Shown: positions 32,812 through 45,271 of the stretch, piece by piece | Numbering within the stretch: position 1 is the first letter of the stretch | Layout: every line of letters begins with the position of its first letter | Assembly (NCBI GenBank): GCA_022749755.1 | Contig: CM040449.1 | Coordinates: forward strand, 15,038,363-15,102,362 | DNA: 64,000 nt | Source of the DNA: Azadirachta indica | Taxonomy: Eukaryota > Streptophyta > Magnoliopsida > Sapindales > Meliaceae | Direction: 5' to 3' | Made by a program: the position numbers and the translations under genes | Notes under the pieces: generated by a model | The model's database searches: none | The model's input: only the letters and a program-made list of their open reading frames with translations | What the model was told of the DNA's origin: nothing

Positions 32812-35639
32812 TCATCTGCTGCTCATAAACAATGGACCCATTACTCCCCAGAACCCCATCACAAATCCAACTGCCATGCTAACATAAAATCTCCAATTCA
32901 CTTCATGATCATCGCGATTTTCTGCTCCCACTCCATCTCCATTCTCAAATTTTGGAAACTCAATAGCACATTTCTTTAGAAGAGGAGAACTACAGAGTTC
33001 ATTCCCCGCAAAATAAGACATCAAAGCCTTGTATTTGAGTGCTTGAAGGAATTTCTCCAACCAACTTGTTATTGGATGAGTTCAAGTAACTTAGAAATGT
33101 CAGATTTGAGAAACTTGGTGGGATTTTACCGAACAGTTGGTTTGCTGAGAAATCAATAGATTCTAATGATTTCATAGCACCAATGCTCTTAGGAATACTT
33201 CCAGTGAGAGTTGTGAGACAAATTCAATGATTGCAATGCTCTAAGATTCATCACTTCTGCAGGAATTTCTCCTGAGAAATTATTTTTGGAAATGTCTATA
33301 CTTCTTACCAGGTTAAGATTGGCGCTATATTCAACTGCTTGACCCTTCATCATAACTAATGCATTATCAGAAACAACTGACATTACATTTTTGATATATA
33401 AATAGCTTTCATAAATTTTGTCAACAGTTACCATAGGACTAAAATTACTAATACATTTAGGTGTAATTCCCGATAAATTGCTGTTGGCAAGGTCTAAGAT
33501 CTACAAATTACCCAAACGACAACGTTCCAAGGGTAAATGCCCATGAAAGTTACTGGAATGAAGGCTGAGAATCTTTAAGCTTCAAAGACATTCTCCTATC
33601 CATGTTGGAACATGTCCCATGAACTTATCTTCAATAAGGTCAAGTACTTTTAAACTTGTCCAGCTTTGAAATGACCTAAGTATTCTTCTAGAAAAGTTGT
33701 TTCTTTGGAGGTGAATTGACACAAGGGAACTTAAAGTTTTCATGGAGGTTGGAAGGATGCCTGTAAACTCATTGTTACCCCAATTCAACATTTACAAGTT
33801 TTGCCAATTCGACCAACAATTGGGTAATTCTCCAGATAAAAGATTGTTTTGAAGTGGAGCACTTCTATACTCATTGGCTCTTTTACATTCATACAAAAGA
33901 AATGGAAAACGGATCCCGAAAAAGCATTATTGCATAGATCAAGTAAAACAATGGCATTTATGGAATAAAAGGAAGTGAACCAAAAAATTTGTCTGAACTC
34001 AAGTCAAAATACCAAATGGATGACAGAGTAACATTTGGAACCATTCCATGGATTTGGTTATGAGAAAAATCTAAAAATTTCAAAGAGGAAGATTTCCAAA
34101 ACCAATTTGGAACTGTATCGTCAATGCTTGAGTTTGACATATCTAGGTAATTTAAATGCTTTTCAGATGAGAGCCACAACGGAAATTCAAGTCCTAACTT
34201 ACAAGATCTCAATCCTAATAGATTAAGTTGAAAAGGAGGAATCCAGTCACGATTCACTTTCAACTTCATTGAATTTTCACATACATTGTAAAAGTGAATT
34301 GTAAAAGTGATAAATTGTAAAAGTGAATTTCAGAAAGTGTTCAAGTCAATTTGTTATAAGAAAAATCTAGAAATTTCAAGGATGAAAGTTCTCCTAAACA
34401 CGTAGGGATCGGACCAGAAATAAAGTTGTATCTGAAATCGAGAGTGAGTACATTTTTCGACTTTCCAATTTGGTTGGTCAAATAACCAGAAAGTTGAGTA
34501 TGACTCATATCTAGTGACTATTCCAACAAAAATGCATCCTGAGAAAATATTTAAGATTTCAGATATCTCTTTACTCAAATTGATCCCTGATAAAATGACT
34601 GATTTCCATGTTGTCAGGATTTTTTCAATCAGTTTATCATTGTATGAAAGATCAATAATTTTCAAAGAAGTTAGGTTTACAACATTACCTTAAGTTATAC
34701 CTCTATGCTATTACAGTGAAGAGAGAGGTACTCAAGATGACTAAATCTATAAAACCAATTAGGTATTGAAGAGTTGAAATAATTCCAAGATAAATCAAGA
34801 TGTCGAAGAGAAGTCAAGTTTTGAAGTCCTTTACGGATTGGGCTGTTGAAATAGCTAAAACTTAGATCTGGAAAGACTAAATCACCAAGACCAAAAATCC
34901 AAGTAGGAATAAAATATTCATCAAAGTTGTTGTGGGATAGATCGAGTTTGGCCAGAGATGAAAAATTGGCAATGGTGGTAGGGGAAAGTGACTGAGATCA
35001 TAGGTTGACAATTTTAGCACTAGTAAATGAGGTAATGTGTTTATATATAGTAGCCAACTAGAGGCTTTTGCGAGGTTGGGAGAAGTCAAATCAAGGTGCT
35101 TCAGCAATGAAAGACCAGATACCCAATTTAAATTCTGTACATATAACCCGTTCACATTAGATTCTTGATTGAGATCAAGATATTGAAGATTGGAGAGGTT
35201 TCCAAGTTGAGGAGGAATTACTCCCCCAAATCCACAAAAAGAGAGAGAGATTAAGATACTCTAGATTTGTTAAAGTACCAGGAAATCTAGGAATCTGATT
35301 ATTTGTGGAAAAATTATTACCACTCAAATCCAAGTAAAGCAAATGCTTAAGCTCGATCAAATATGGATATATCTTACCAACCAAGCTTGACCTATCAAAA
35401 GCATCATAAGCACCCTCATGATTGAACGGATTTCTGAGGTGAAGTCGAATAACATGACCTGTGTAATTGTTGCAGACAATACCAGCCCATTTACAGCAAT
35501 CTTTATCAGCAATCCAAGAGGAAAGTCGGTTCGAAGGATCTTTAAGTTCTCCTTTGAATCTCAAAAGAACTTTACTCTCGCTTTCAAGACAACCACGATC
35601 TTCCATTGCAGGAGCTAATGTTGAAGGTTGACATGGCAA
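32812..35639 (-). pseudogene. LRR receptor-like protein (EIX type) pseudogene
   Basis: Read on the minus strand. The N-terminal cap (35600-35440: CLESESKVLLRFKGELKDPS, DCCKWAGIVCNN) is followed by many leucine-rich repeats (LKHLLYLDLSGNNF near 35350; LSLLKHLDLT near 35105; then further repeats to 33200). The island-like region and last repeats (SIDISKNNFSGEIPAEVMNL near 33290) follow. The C-terminal part keeps NELCSSPLLKKC, an acidic spacer, the membrane helix FYVSMAVGFVMGFWGVM near 32840-32885 and a short tail, without a kinase. The length, about 940 codons, is that of a full EIX-type receptor-like protein, which would sense microbial patterns at the plasma membrane. At least eight frameshifts or stops break it, one in a CT-run near 35245, and the signal peptide is not in frame. 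Confidence 0.88.
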
Positions 35640-37007
35640 CTAGTAACTGAAAGAAAAGAAGGGCAACAACACTACCATTCATGCCCTGATTTCATGTCCA
35701 GATTTCAATTCGAAAACTCAAAGGGCAACAACACAACTATTCAAGAAATTATAGTAAAAGGAAAATGTGGAGGGATGATCAGAATATTACCAATTTGGTG
35801 CTATTTATCCTTGCGTGTCTAGATTTCAGTTGAAAAATTAAAAAGTAGTGAGAACTCACTTTCTTATAATGGGTTCTCATCCCATTCATCAGAAAACTAA
35901 ATCATGGTCCGCGGAAAATTCATTGAAAATGGAGAGAAATTGTCAAAAGAAGTCAGAAAAAAATTAGAAATGTTTTAAGACTATTATCCTTCTATTAATA
36001 TTATTTGATAAAGATAAATTTTACTTGAAATTTATTTTTTTTTATTCACTTTATCTCTCTTACTTCTATTTGAGAGTTTTTTTTTTTATTGAATAATAAT
36101 TTTAGTTTCAAAATTACAATGTTTCAACGTTTAGTGTATCTCGAATTAATGAGTGTTTCAACATAAATTACTCTTGAATCAGAAACATGAACATTATGGG
36201 AGAGGAAAAGTTAAAAAATAAACACTAAATTTAAAATATTGAAAGGTAAAGAGCCATGATCGCCCATAGACCTAATACATAATTGTTCTATTTAATAATG
36301 AGTACTTCAGCAAAGCGTTTTAAGTGACAGAAACTTTTTCCAATTCTTCCACTAAAACCATTTAGCATTCGTCAAACCTTGATTGTTTTAATTAGCATTA
36401 CCTCCCCTACCGTTTAAAGTAGATTTTCACCCCAAAAGCAACATTTATCCCACTCCCACATTTCAGTCTTTTTTTAATAATGGAAGTACGGAACTACAAC
36501 TCCAAAAGCAAATCCATATATTCATGTTCACCATACCGTCTAGAAGATTCATTATGATATCATAAATTTCACGATTAATATTAGGGTTGATAATAAGATT
36601 ATGCAAAACTAGTGCTTACCTAAGTTCGCAGAGTTACATTAGAACAAATTTCACCTATATTGGACTCAAACTTAGAAGAGCGGCACTATACTTACAGTGA
36701 TCTTGATTATTGATTCTAGAAAAATTTTCAATTTATGTATTGATACATTCAAAATATAATTATATAATATTACAAATGAAAACAAAATTGACAATCTCCT
36801 TTAAAGAATTCATTCATAATTCCTTTTTTGAATTTTCTATTATATTTTCCCCTTATTAAATTAAAAAATTAAAAAATAGTTATAAATGCATCTTCAGAGG
36901 GGTAACAAGGTTTTCTTCATCAATAGATTCATAAATAACTTCATATTAATTTTACTTTAATTTAAGCATTCATTAAATATTCACAATAAGTAATCTAATT
37001 TTAACCT
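35640..37007. other. 5' flank of receptor-like pseudogene and AT-rich spacer
   Basis: GGGCAACAACAC-type words recur at 35662 and 35723. No gene seen. Confidence 0.4.
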
Positions 37008-37290
37008 TTTTAATTGGATCACACAATTCACTTTTAACAAGTGGAGACATAAATTTTTTTAAGCTAATTGATGTGTTTAGGATTAAAAAATAAATTTATC
37101 ATTTTTTCCCCAAGGCTTTATTTTTGTGGGAAATGAATTCACCAAAGGTAATGTAATTATAGCCGTTTTAATTGGATCACACAATTCACTTTTAACAAGT
37201 GGAGACAAAATTTTTTTAAGCTAATTGATGTCTTTAGGATTAAAAAAAATCATTATCATTTTTTTCCAAAGCTTTCTCTTTGTGGGAAAA
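37008..37290. repeat. Tandem duplication, two units of about 156 bp
   Basis: Unit 1 (from 37008) and unit 2 (from 37165) share TTTTAATTGGATCACACAAT, then ACTTTTAACAAGTGGAGACA and the tail CTTTNTNTTTGTGGGAAA. A third, partial tail occurs near 37320-37350. Confidence 0.8.
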
Positions 37291-38036
37291 TAGCAAAATT
37301 ACATTTTTATTTCTTTATATACTTTTTCCAAGTCTTTGTCTCTGTGGAAAAATAGCACAAGAAAATTTTCTTGTCCAACACACAATCAAAACATCAATTC
37401 CTCTTTAGTGTAGCTTTGAATTCCTGAAGCAAAGTAATTGTCAAGAAAACTTCGTGAATATTTTCGTATCTTATTTATTAAAGATATAAATTAACTGAAA
37501 AAAAAAAGAGGAGGAACTTAGTGATAATTTCAAATTTACTATGCTATGAAGGGTTTCCATTACCAAGAGTTATATAAATAACTTCAAATTAATTTAAATT
37601 TACTGAAATTAAGCATTTATTAATTGTTGGATCGCTTTTTCAACATCTAAATTGAATCGATTTTTATCTACATATTAGTTTAGTAAGATAACTACCTAAA
37701 CCCATATTAAAGAATAAAGGCTAGTCCTAATTAAGTGTCAGTTTGGAAAATGTCACATTTCATCCGAATTGGAGGCAAGTCAAAATCCTTAATTATCTAT
37801 AATTAAAACTCCATCCAGATTAATATTCTAGCAAACCTAAAAATATATATATAAGGTGAGAGAGAAAGAATAGAGACATTTTTTCTACAATTGACATCAA
37901 TTTATTAGTTGATATCAGTTGAGAAATTTTAGTATCAATAGTTGGTGCCCAATATGAGAAAAGACAAAAAGTAATTTGTTATTATAAAATAAAGAATTTA
38001 TCACGGCAAAAAAATTTCATGGTAAAGTAGAAGGTA
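37291..38036. other. Intergenic DNA
   Basis: No gene seen. Confidence 0.4.
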
Positions 38037-38503
38037 TAAATTTATTTTTATTTGTATCATGGTTTAAAATATTGCCCTTTGATAATAAAATATTTGGATT
38101 ATTTTTATTTGTATTAATTAGGTTCATGATTTAGAATATTTGTTCTTGAGGATAAAAATATTTTGATTTTTTTTTATTAGTATCAATTACATACATAGTT
38201 TAAAATTTTGATCTTGATGATAAATATTTGGATTTATTTTTATTACATAGTTTAAAATATTTGATCTTGATGATAAAAATATATAGATTGATTTTTATTT
38301 GTATTAATTACATATATGGTTTAAAATATTTGATTTTGATGATAAAATATTTTAATTTTTTTATTTAGATTTATTTTTGTTTTTGTTAATTACATACATG
38401 GTTAAAATTTGATCTTGATGATAAAATACTTGGACATATTTTTCTTTGCATTAATTGCATACATGATTTAAAAATTATATTTGATTTTGATGATAAAATA
38501 TTT
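38037..38503. repeat. Minisatellite, about seven units of 55-80 bp
   Basis: Diverged units built on ATTTTTATTTGTATTAATTA, then CATACATGGTTTAAAATATT and TGATCTTGATGATAAAATAT. Unit starts lie near 38038, 38098, 38165, 38233, 38287, 38356 and 38433. Length differences come from small indels. Confidence 0.8.
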
Positions 38504-38659
38504 GAGTGTGTTCGACTCTTGTTAACGATAGGATGCCCCACAATATATTATAGGGTTTTCCACAATATTAAAGAATGGGCATATCCCTCTAATTTATGGA
38601 AAGATATTATAGTGTATGTGCTTAGGTGTTTAGGACGTGGATATATGGGAAGGAGGATA

Positions 38660-40075
38660 AGTATCATATCTAAATTTAATATCTTCATTTTACTGCATAA
38701 TTATGCATTGTTTCTCCACCGTTAAGTCAAAGTCTTAACATTGTTTGGTCAATTTTTGCAGGTTTATTTTTTCTTTTAAGCGTTTTGATATTATTTTGTA
38801 CCTATCAAGGTGTTTCAAGAAAAATCCATGAAATTGGAGTACAAGCGCACATCCGCGAGCCTCTCCATCAATCTTAGGCTAAAGTAGCAAAAATCAACGT
38901 GTTGAGTATGGTGTACTAAAATGATTATAATTTTATCTACAAAATTCAGAATTGGGATGTGTTTGCTATGTTAGAAACTAGACATTCAAAACTTTCCAAT
39001 AATATGTCATTGGCAGTAGCCATGGTGCACTCATATTATTAGGGCGAGGGCCCATGCCATAGCCTTTCCTCTATTTTTGCAAAGAAAACAGCAAGAAGGA
39101 GGCAGTATGTGTGCCATGCCATTATCCACAAAGGAAAGTGGGCTTGTAGTGTAAGAAAGGGAGAAAAAGAGAGAAAATCTTAGAGAGAGAAAGAAATTAA
39201 ATTCATCAATTCTTGAAGATTTTCGAAGAACACTTGAAGTTTGGTGGATTAAAGCTTCTACATCACTAGTTTTATCTCTTAAACTCTTAATTTGTCTTAA
39301 TTTTCATATTGTTAGCATTATTTTTTATTATCTTTGAACTATAAAATTTATGATGAATTTATTGTTTGACTTTGATATGTTAGGCTAGATTTTATGTTCT
39401 AGCAACTTGATGTAATCTAATGGAATCATGTTATGCTTAATTTGGAATCTGTTTAATTTGGAACATGCTTAGTAATTTTCAGTCACTTGTGTTTTTTTGT
39501 AATTCATGCCTATAATTTGTTGTTTGATGAATTATTTGATTAATCATGAATGAATTAGTGCTTGGGAGAATTAAAATTTGTTCATGGGATTGGGAAACAC
39601 AATTTAGATTACTGAGAATCTAAGAGAATATCAATATTTAGATAATCAAATTAACAATAGGAATATCAGGAGTCTAGGAACTACGTGAATCCTTAATGGT
39701 TAATAACATGTATGGCTAAATGAATGTGTAGTTAATTGAGTCAGATAGGTATATTGGCTAGGTTAAATATACATAATACGTAGTTTGGTTCTTGGGAGAG
39801 GGAATTAGGTCACTTTATAACCTATGATTAGTGCACGGAAACTAAAATCATTACAAATTCCTAATTAGGAGAAATTTTTACCATAATTAGGTGAAGTCAA
39901 GATCTTAGGACCAATTTGTATCAATTTTCACACACTCATACTATTAACTTCATTTTATGATTCTTTCTATTTTAGATTAGCTTTCATATTTTATATTTTT
40001 TTTCCTGTAATTTCATCCCTTTTAATTAATGAGTGCCTATATAAAATCAATTTATCATAATTGTTAAATATACAT
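38660..40075 (+). repeat. LTR-like interspersed repeat, copy 2
   Basis: Same family and orientation as 29116-30690: TTCATTTTACTGCATAATTATGC (38684) and blocks near 38800, 38865 and 38985. The later part (39300-40000) is more diverged. No internal retrotransposon genes adjoin. Confidence 0.5.
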
Positions 40076-41103
40076 AACACTCATGGGAAGATTGTAGAAA
40101 AGCTCAATTAATGATTTTGGAATTTTGTGGAAAAGATTAAAATTTATATAGCTATGAAAGTCAAATGGTTATCTCTAGTAAATAACCGTTGGTGATTAAA
40201 GAAAGTTAAAATTACACAGGTGACATTAATGAAGCAGTAACATTGTCAGTTGTTAACAGTTGGTAACATTTTGAAGAGCCAAGGGATTACATAATAGCTA
40301 GTATATCATATGGGTGATCTAATCATGTAAATAAACATTTGATGAGTTAGGGAATTAAAATGATGCAGCAACGACTATAACAAAATGATTTGATCTCCAC
40401 ATGGTTAGTACAAAATAGTGCTAAAAATAAGATGGCAACAATTTAAGACAGAGATATAGAATACATCTGGCCTGTGTTATTAATCGCATGAATTGCTAAC
40501 CCTAAAGGACTGCACAACCTATACTATTAAGAGAGCTAATATTGATGCATGAAAATTGACCTTAGACTTGAGTACAAGTTATATCCAAAACTACATCATT
40601 TTATCTAGATAATATATAAAAAAGATACAAGTACACTGAAGCTACATTTTGGGACACAAATTGTGGATTGTAGTGTGAAAAGGTAAAAGTAGGACAAAGT
40701 TTAGCCCAAATCAACATAATGTAGTTGATCTAGCCTACTTTAAGGGAATTTAGGCTCAAAGGGTTTATTATGTGATTAGGCTAGTGTACAAGAAACACAA
40801 AATTCCAAGGCTTTAAAGTCCATTTTAGGCTTAAATTCTTATTTTACTTAGGATTAATTAAAATAAGTATTTTACTATGAATAAAATTAATTATGACCTA
40901 TATTTTATTATAAGTATTTGAACAACTCTTTTAATTAGGAATAAATTACATAAGTTTAACTCCTAGATAATGACTTGTCTTTAAATTATCATTTGCATTA
41001 AAATAAGATTATATGAGGACAACTATATTTCACTACAAATTAAACATCACACACTATATTAAGAGGCGTTAAACCATGTTCAAAAAAGAAGGAGAGAGCT
41101 TGG
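40076..41103. other. Intergenic DNA before the Tekay insertion
   Basis: No gene seen. Confidence 0.4.
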
Positions 41104-41108
41104 CAATC
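41104..41108. repeat. Target-site duplication CAATC (left)
   Basis: Repeated at 50040-50044, immediately after the 3' LTR. Confidence 0.88.
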
Positions 41109-43692
41109 TATAACACCCTTCGACAGTATGAAATCTATTTACCTGTACATGTATATTGTATGCTAATACTTAGATAGATTAATTGATTCTTGGTTTTAGG
41201 TTGTAGACTTTATAAGTATTTTAGAAGTGTTATTAGGGTGAATATAGTATTAAGTGTGAACTTACTTAGTAACACCCAAAATGCAAACTTAACTTACGTA
41301 CAGGGTTTTAGAAAAAGAAAAGATCATGGAAATCTCATTTTCTTAGCCCATTTTTAAGGAGTCCAACTTTTAAAATGGGTGGTTAATATTTGGTTAAGTG
41401 TTAAATATAACAACCAAATCAATAGTCTAGAATGATTAGTTTCAACTACTAAAATGAATGGTCGAGATTTGATTAAGTATTAGGTATAACAACCAAATCA
41501 ATGACCTAGGATGATTGGCTTCATCTATAATAGCACTCTTTACTAAGGCTTAGCCATCAAGTGAGTAGTAAAGCTTTCAAGAGAAAAAGATGAGAGTTTA
41601 AGAGACTTAGTCTTTTTGAACGAGAAGTTGAGAGTAACCAAGGTAATTTAATAATCTATTCAACCTTTATTATGTTTTATGTTATTAATATGGCGTATAG
41701 ATACATATTTTACCTAAGAATATCATGAGAAGATTGAAAACATAAGTAAATTATAATCTATAAGCTTGAGTTTTGGCGATTGAAATGATTCAAAATTTTT
41801 GTAGGAATAAGTATTGATAACAACGAAAACTTTTGCAAAAAACCTAGAACTTAAATAATGGCTCGGTGCAAGAATTTTATAAATTCATATATTGTATATT
41901 TTGATAAGCAGTTTCAACCGAGTAAACTAGACAACAAGGTCATGATCAATTTTATTTTGTTAAAAAATGTTATGTTTTCGATTTTATATGAATTTTTCAA
42001 TCTGGCTTTGAGATGCTGGAAAATACCTATTTCTGCGTAATTTCTAAATGGTAAAATTTTTTGGATTGACCAACAGTCTCCAAAAATTGCAAAAACTTAG
42101 ATAATGGTTTCTTGCCATGTAATTATAACATATTAAAATTTCATAGGCAAATTTCAAGTAATTGATTTTTTATTAATTTTCAAAGTGTGCTACCTCACTC
42201 AAAGTTTTGATTGACAGAATCTGAGATGCCCAAAATATAAATTATTTAAAATGGCTTCGAAGTGTATTTTATTCCAAAAATTTTATCGTGCTACTGTATG
42301 TTGTCTAGGTGATTTTTGCAATGTTGTCTATCCATTAGTTAAGTTGTTAATTTATTAAAAATCAGGGACTTGGTTATATTCAATAAACCTGCTGAATTAT
42401 TAGAGGCAACCAACTAAGTTTTGCAAATAATAAGTGTTATATACTTTTGTCTATGTGACTTATGAGAATTAATTCTTGATTTTAGGATTAAAGTGTTTTC
42501 GTTATTTTCTGGTAGCATCAAGAGGTAAGTATGCTGGACTTTCCAACTGGGATCATAATAAACATAAGTATTTGAAACTATATGCAAATGTTTGAAATTA
42601 TATATATAAGTATACTAGACTTTTCAACTGGGATCACAATGAACATATATATTTATATGTGACTATGTTTCCAAGTGTTCTGAATTATTTATGAAAGTAT
42701 CAATTTCTTACAAGTATATGTTAATGTATTTGTATATGTGATTGTGCATAAGTAATTGAGCATTACATTAGCATGAACACATGCATCACGCTTTTGAGAA
42801 ATGGGAAAGTGATTTTGTAAGAAAAATGTTTATAAAAGATAAGACTTTGTATTTTTAAGGGTATCCAAATTCTTTACTTTATTAGTAGGCAATTATAAGT
42901 ATTTATGGAGCTTTTTCATATATGTGGCCATTCTTTTAGGTTTGGTATATGTGATATGTCTTATGTGTTCCATATGATATGGGAGAGGCCTTTGGGTTAC
43001 CGTGGGTCTTGTGAGTCTGTGCATTCGTGTGTTGATGGATTTGTGCATGTAGCAGGACTCGCCAATGATTAGGGCAAAGGTGTGGCTCTTACCTTCAGGC
43101 ATGAGTGTTCCTTATGTGTGAAATTTTGTACCCCGCTTGATGACACCTCATATATGGTAAGTCACTTAGGCTTAATATGTGATATGTGATATGTGAAGTC
43201 CTACTAAGTAACTATTTGAATGAAGATATTTCTAACCAAATGGGAATAGAAGTTTGAAAGTAAATTTATGATATGCATAAGTTAAAAGTGATTTGTTCAA
43301 TGCATTGTTTGAGAACAAACATTTTTTTTGTCATATTGCATGCCACGCTCATGCTTTGTATGTATGTATTTTCGTATATGAAAAACTAGTATGCTTTTTG
43401 AGTTAATACTCGTTATAGTTTATTGTGATTCTCAAATAAGTGATCGTGTACGCATAGTGGATTTGTCCAAGCTTCTGTTGTCCCTTGGTTCCTAAAATTT
43501 TAGGGTGTTGAATTTATGTTTGGTTTATTAGTTCGATCATTTTCATTTTTTAAAGGTAAACTTAAAGATTATTTGACTTGATAATTTGTTCATGAAGTTA
43601 TGACTTTTGATAAATTTTTAGTCAGATATATTGGTTGTTATATTAGATGTATGATAAATCACTTCTCAACTCTTATGGATCAGGACGTGACA
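41109..43692 (+). repeat. 5' LTR of Tekay-type element
   Basis: 2584 bases, from TATAACACCC to GACGTGACA. It aligns with the 3' LTR except for a block at about 42125-42995 found only here. The first bases TA instead of TG occur in both LTRs. The open frame at 42893-43102 (minus) is without meaning. Confidence 0.9.
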
Positions 43693-43696
43693 AGTT

Positions 43697-43708
43697 TGGT
43701 ATCAGAGC
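43697..43708 (+). other. Primer-binding site, tRNA-iMet type
   Basis: TGGTATCAGAGC lies four bases after the LTR. It is the common plant primer site complementary to the initiator tRNA-Met 3' end. Confidence 0.9.
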
Positions 43709-43839
43709 AAAGATTTAGGGTTTTATAGACATTAAATTATAGTAGTTATGGGAACCAAGCAGAACGCAAAATCCTATGGTTTTGCATATGTTTTTCTCAT
43801 ACTTATCACAAAAGTTTTTGTTTGAGTTAGATTAGTGAT

Positions 43840-44850
43840 ATGGCGCGAAACTCAAGAATAACAAGTGTCTTAAATACTAATGCTAAAAATATGGCTAGAA
43901 ATCAAGGTGCGTCAGTGACTCAGAATGTTGGGTGGGTCAAGTTAACTCGAATACAATTATTCAAAATTTTGTACAAGCTATTACAAATTCCATGGCGCAG
44001 AGATCGCAAGCATCCAATGAAAGTGCTAGTTCTAACATAATGCATATGGTAGAAAAATTCGAAAGGCTTTAACCACCATCCTTTGAAGGTTCAATTGACC
44101 CGTTAGTTGGTAAGGAGTGGGTTTGAGAATTACAAAAGATCTGCCATCTAATGGATTGCACAAATCATCTAAAGGTAACCTATGCCACCTATATGCTTAA
44201 AGGTAGTGCTAGCCATTAGTGGGAAATGACTAGCAGAGCTCAAGACGTGGATATGAAAAAGATTACATGGGAAAAGTTTAAAGAATTATTTGAGAAGAAA
44301 TACGTCCCTCATTTTGTGAAGGATGACAAAGAGGCAAAATTTATCCAACTCACACAACGTTCCATGTCTTTTATGGAGTATGAAAGGAAGTTTGAAGAAT
44401 TATCAAGATTTGCTCTACATTTTGTAAACATTGAGGCATGTAAGGCCAAACGCTTTGAGAGAGGCTTTAAGCCAAAGTTGAGAAAATTGATCTTTGTACT
44501 TGAATTGAAGACTTATAGTACGATGCTTCAAAAGGACCAAATTTTGGCAAAAGATGAAGAGAAGGCCATAGCATTATAAGCCAAGGGTGTAAACAAAAAC
44601 CCCTAGTATAAGAAGACATGGACTAAGCCTTATATGAAGAAATCTAACAAGTGGAAGGGAAAGAAGGTAAAGAGATGACAAGACAGATAAACGTGACCTA
44701 CCACTTTATGATACTTATGGAAAATATCATGGTGGGACATGCTATAGGAAGAATGGAGCTTGTTTCAAATGTGGAAAGCCTGGCCACATCATTCAAAATT
44801 GTCCAGAGGTGAAAAATGAGCAAAAAGCATCAAAGAAGAATCCAAACACA
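43840..44850 (+). pseudogene. gag relic of Tekay-type element
   Basis: The ATG at 43840 starts MARNSRITSVLN. After a shift near 44040, the capsid blocks follow: HLKVTYATYMLKGSA near 44168, W(E)MTSRAQ near 44221, ITWEKFKELFEKKYVP near 44260 and SMSFMEYERKFEELSRFA near 44365. The zinc knuckle CFKCGKPGHIIQNC is at 44761-44802. Stops near 44038, 44126, 44218, 44577 and others break it. Confidence 0.85.
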
Positions 44851-44918
44851 TAAGCAAAGGTGTATACTCTCACTAGGCAAGAGGTAGAAGATTCTCCTTC
44901 CGTTGTGGCAGGTACAAT

Positions 44919-45203
44919 TTGCATATTTGGACAAAACGCTTTAGCCTTTTTTATTTGGGTTCTACTCATTCATATATGTCATATGTATTTGCTAAAAGAT
45001 TGAGTATTACAGCTACTTTATTGGATGATGAGTTGTGTGTGGGAACACCTATGGGGAATTTATTGTATATTAGAAAAGTGTTGAGATCTTGTAAAATAGA
45101 GATATATGAAAGGACTTTAAAGGCAAGTTTCATACTTTTACCTACGCATGACTTCAATGTTATTCTAGGCATGATTCATTATCTACCTACCATGCTAGTG
45201 TAA
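44919..45203 (+). pseudogene. Protease relic of Tekay-type element
   Basis: The active-site block reads YLGSTHSYMSYVFAKRL near 44952-45003. The catalytic Asp of the usual DSG/DTG triad is gone. The second block, THDFNVILGMIHYLP near 45145, remains. It would cut the Gag-Pol polyprotein, but this copy is catalytically dead. Confidence 0.82.
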
Positions 45204-45271
45204 AATGCTATGAAAAGAAAGTGGAATTCTAACCAGCTGGTGAGTCTAAATTCAAATTTATAGGTACCAAA

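Noticed and set aside
38037..38503. Regular repeats that might be read as a CRISPR-like array
   Set aside because: Units touch each other, are worn copies of one sequence and have no unique spacers; the genome is a plant's.
42893..43102. Minus-strand open frame in the Tekay 5' LTR
   Set aside because: The matching part of the 3' LTR does not keep it; antisense by-product.
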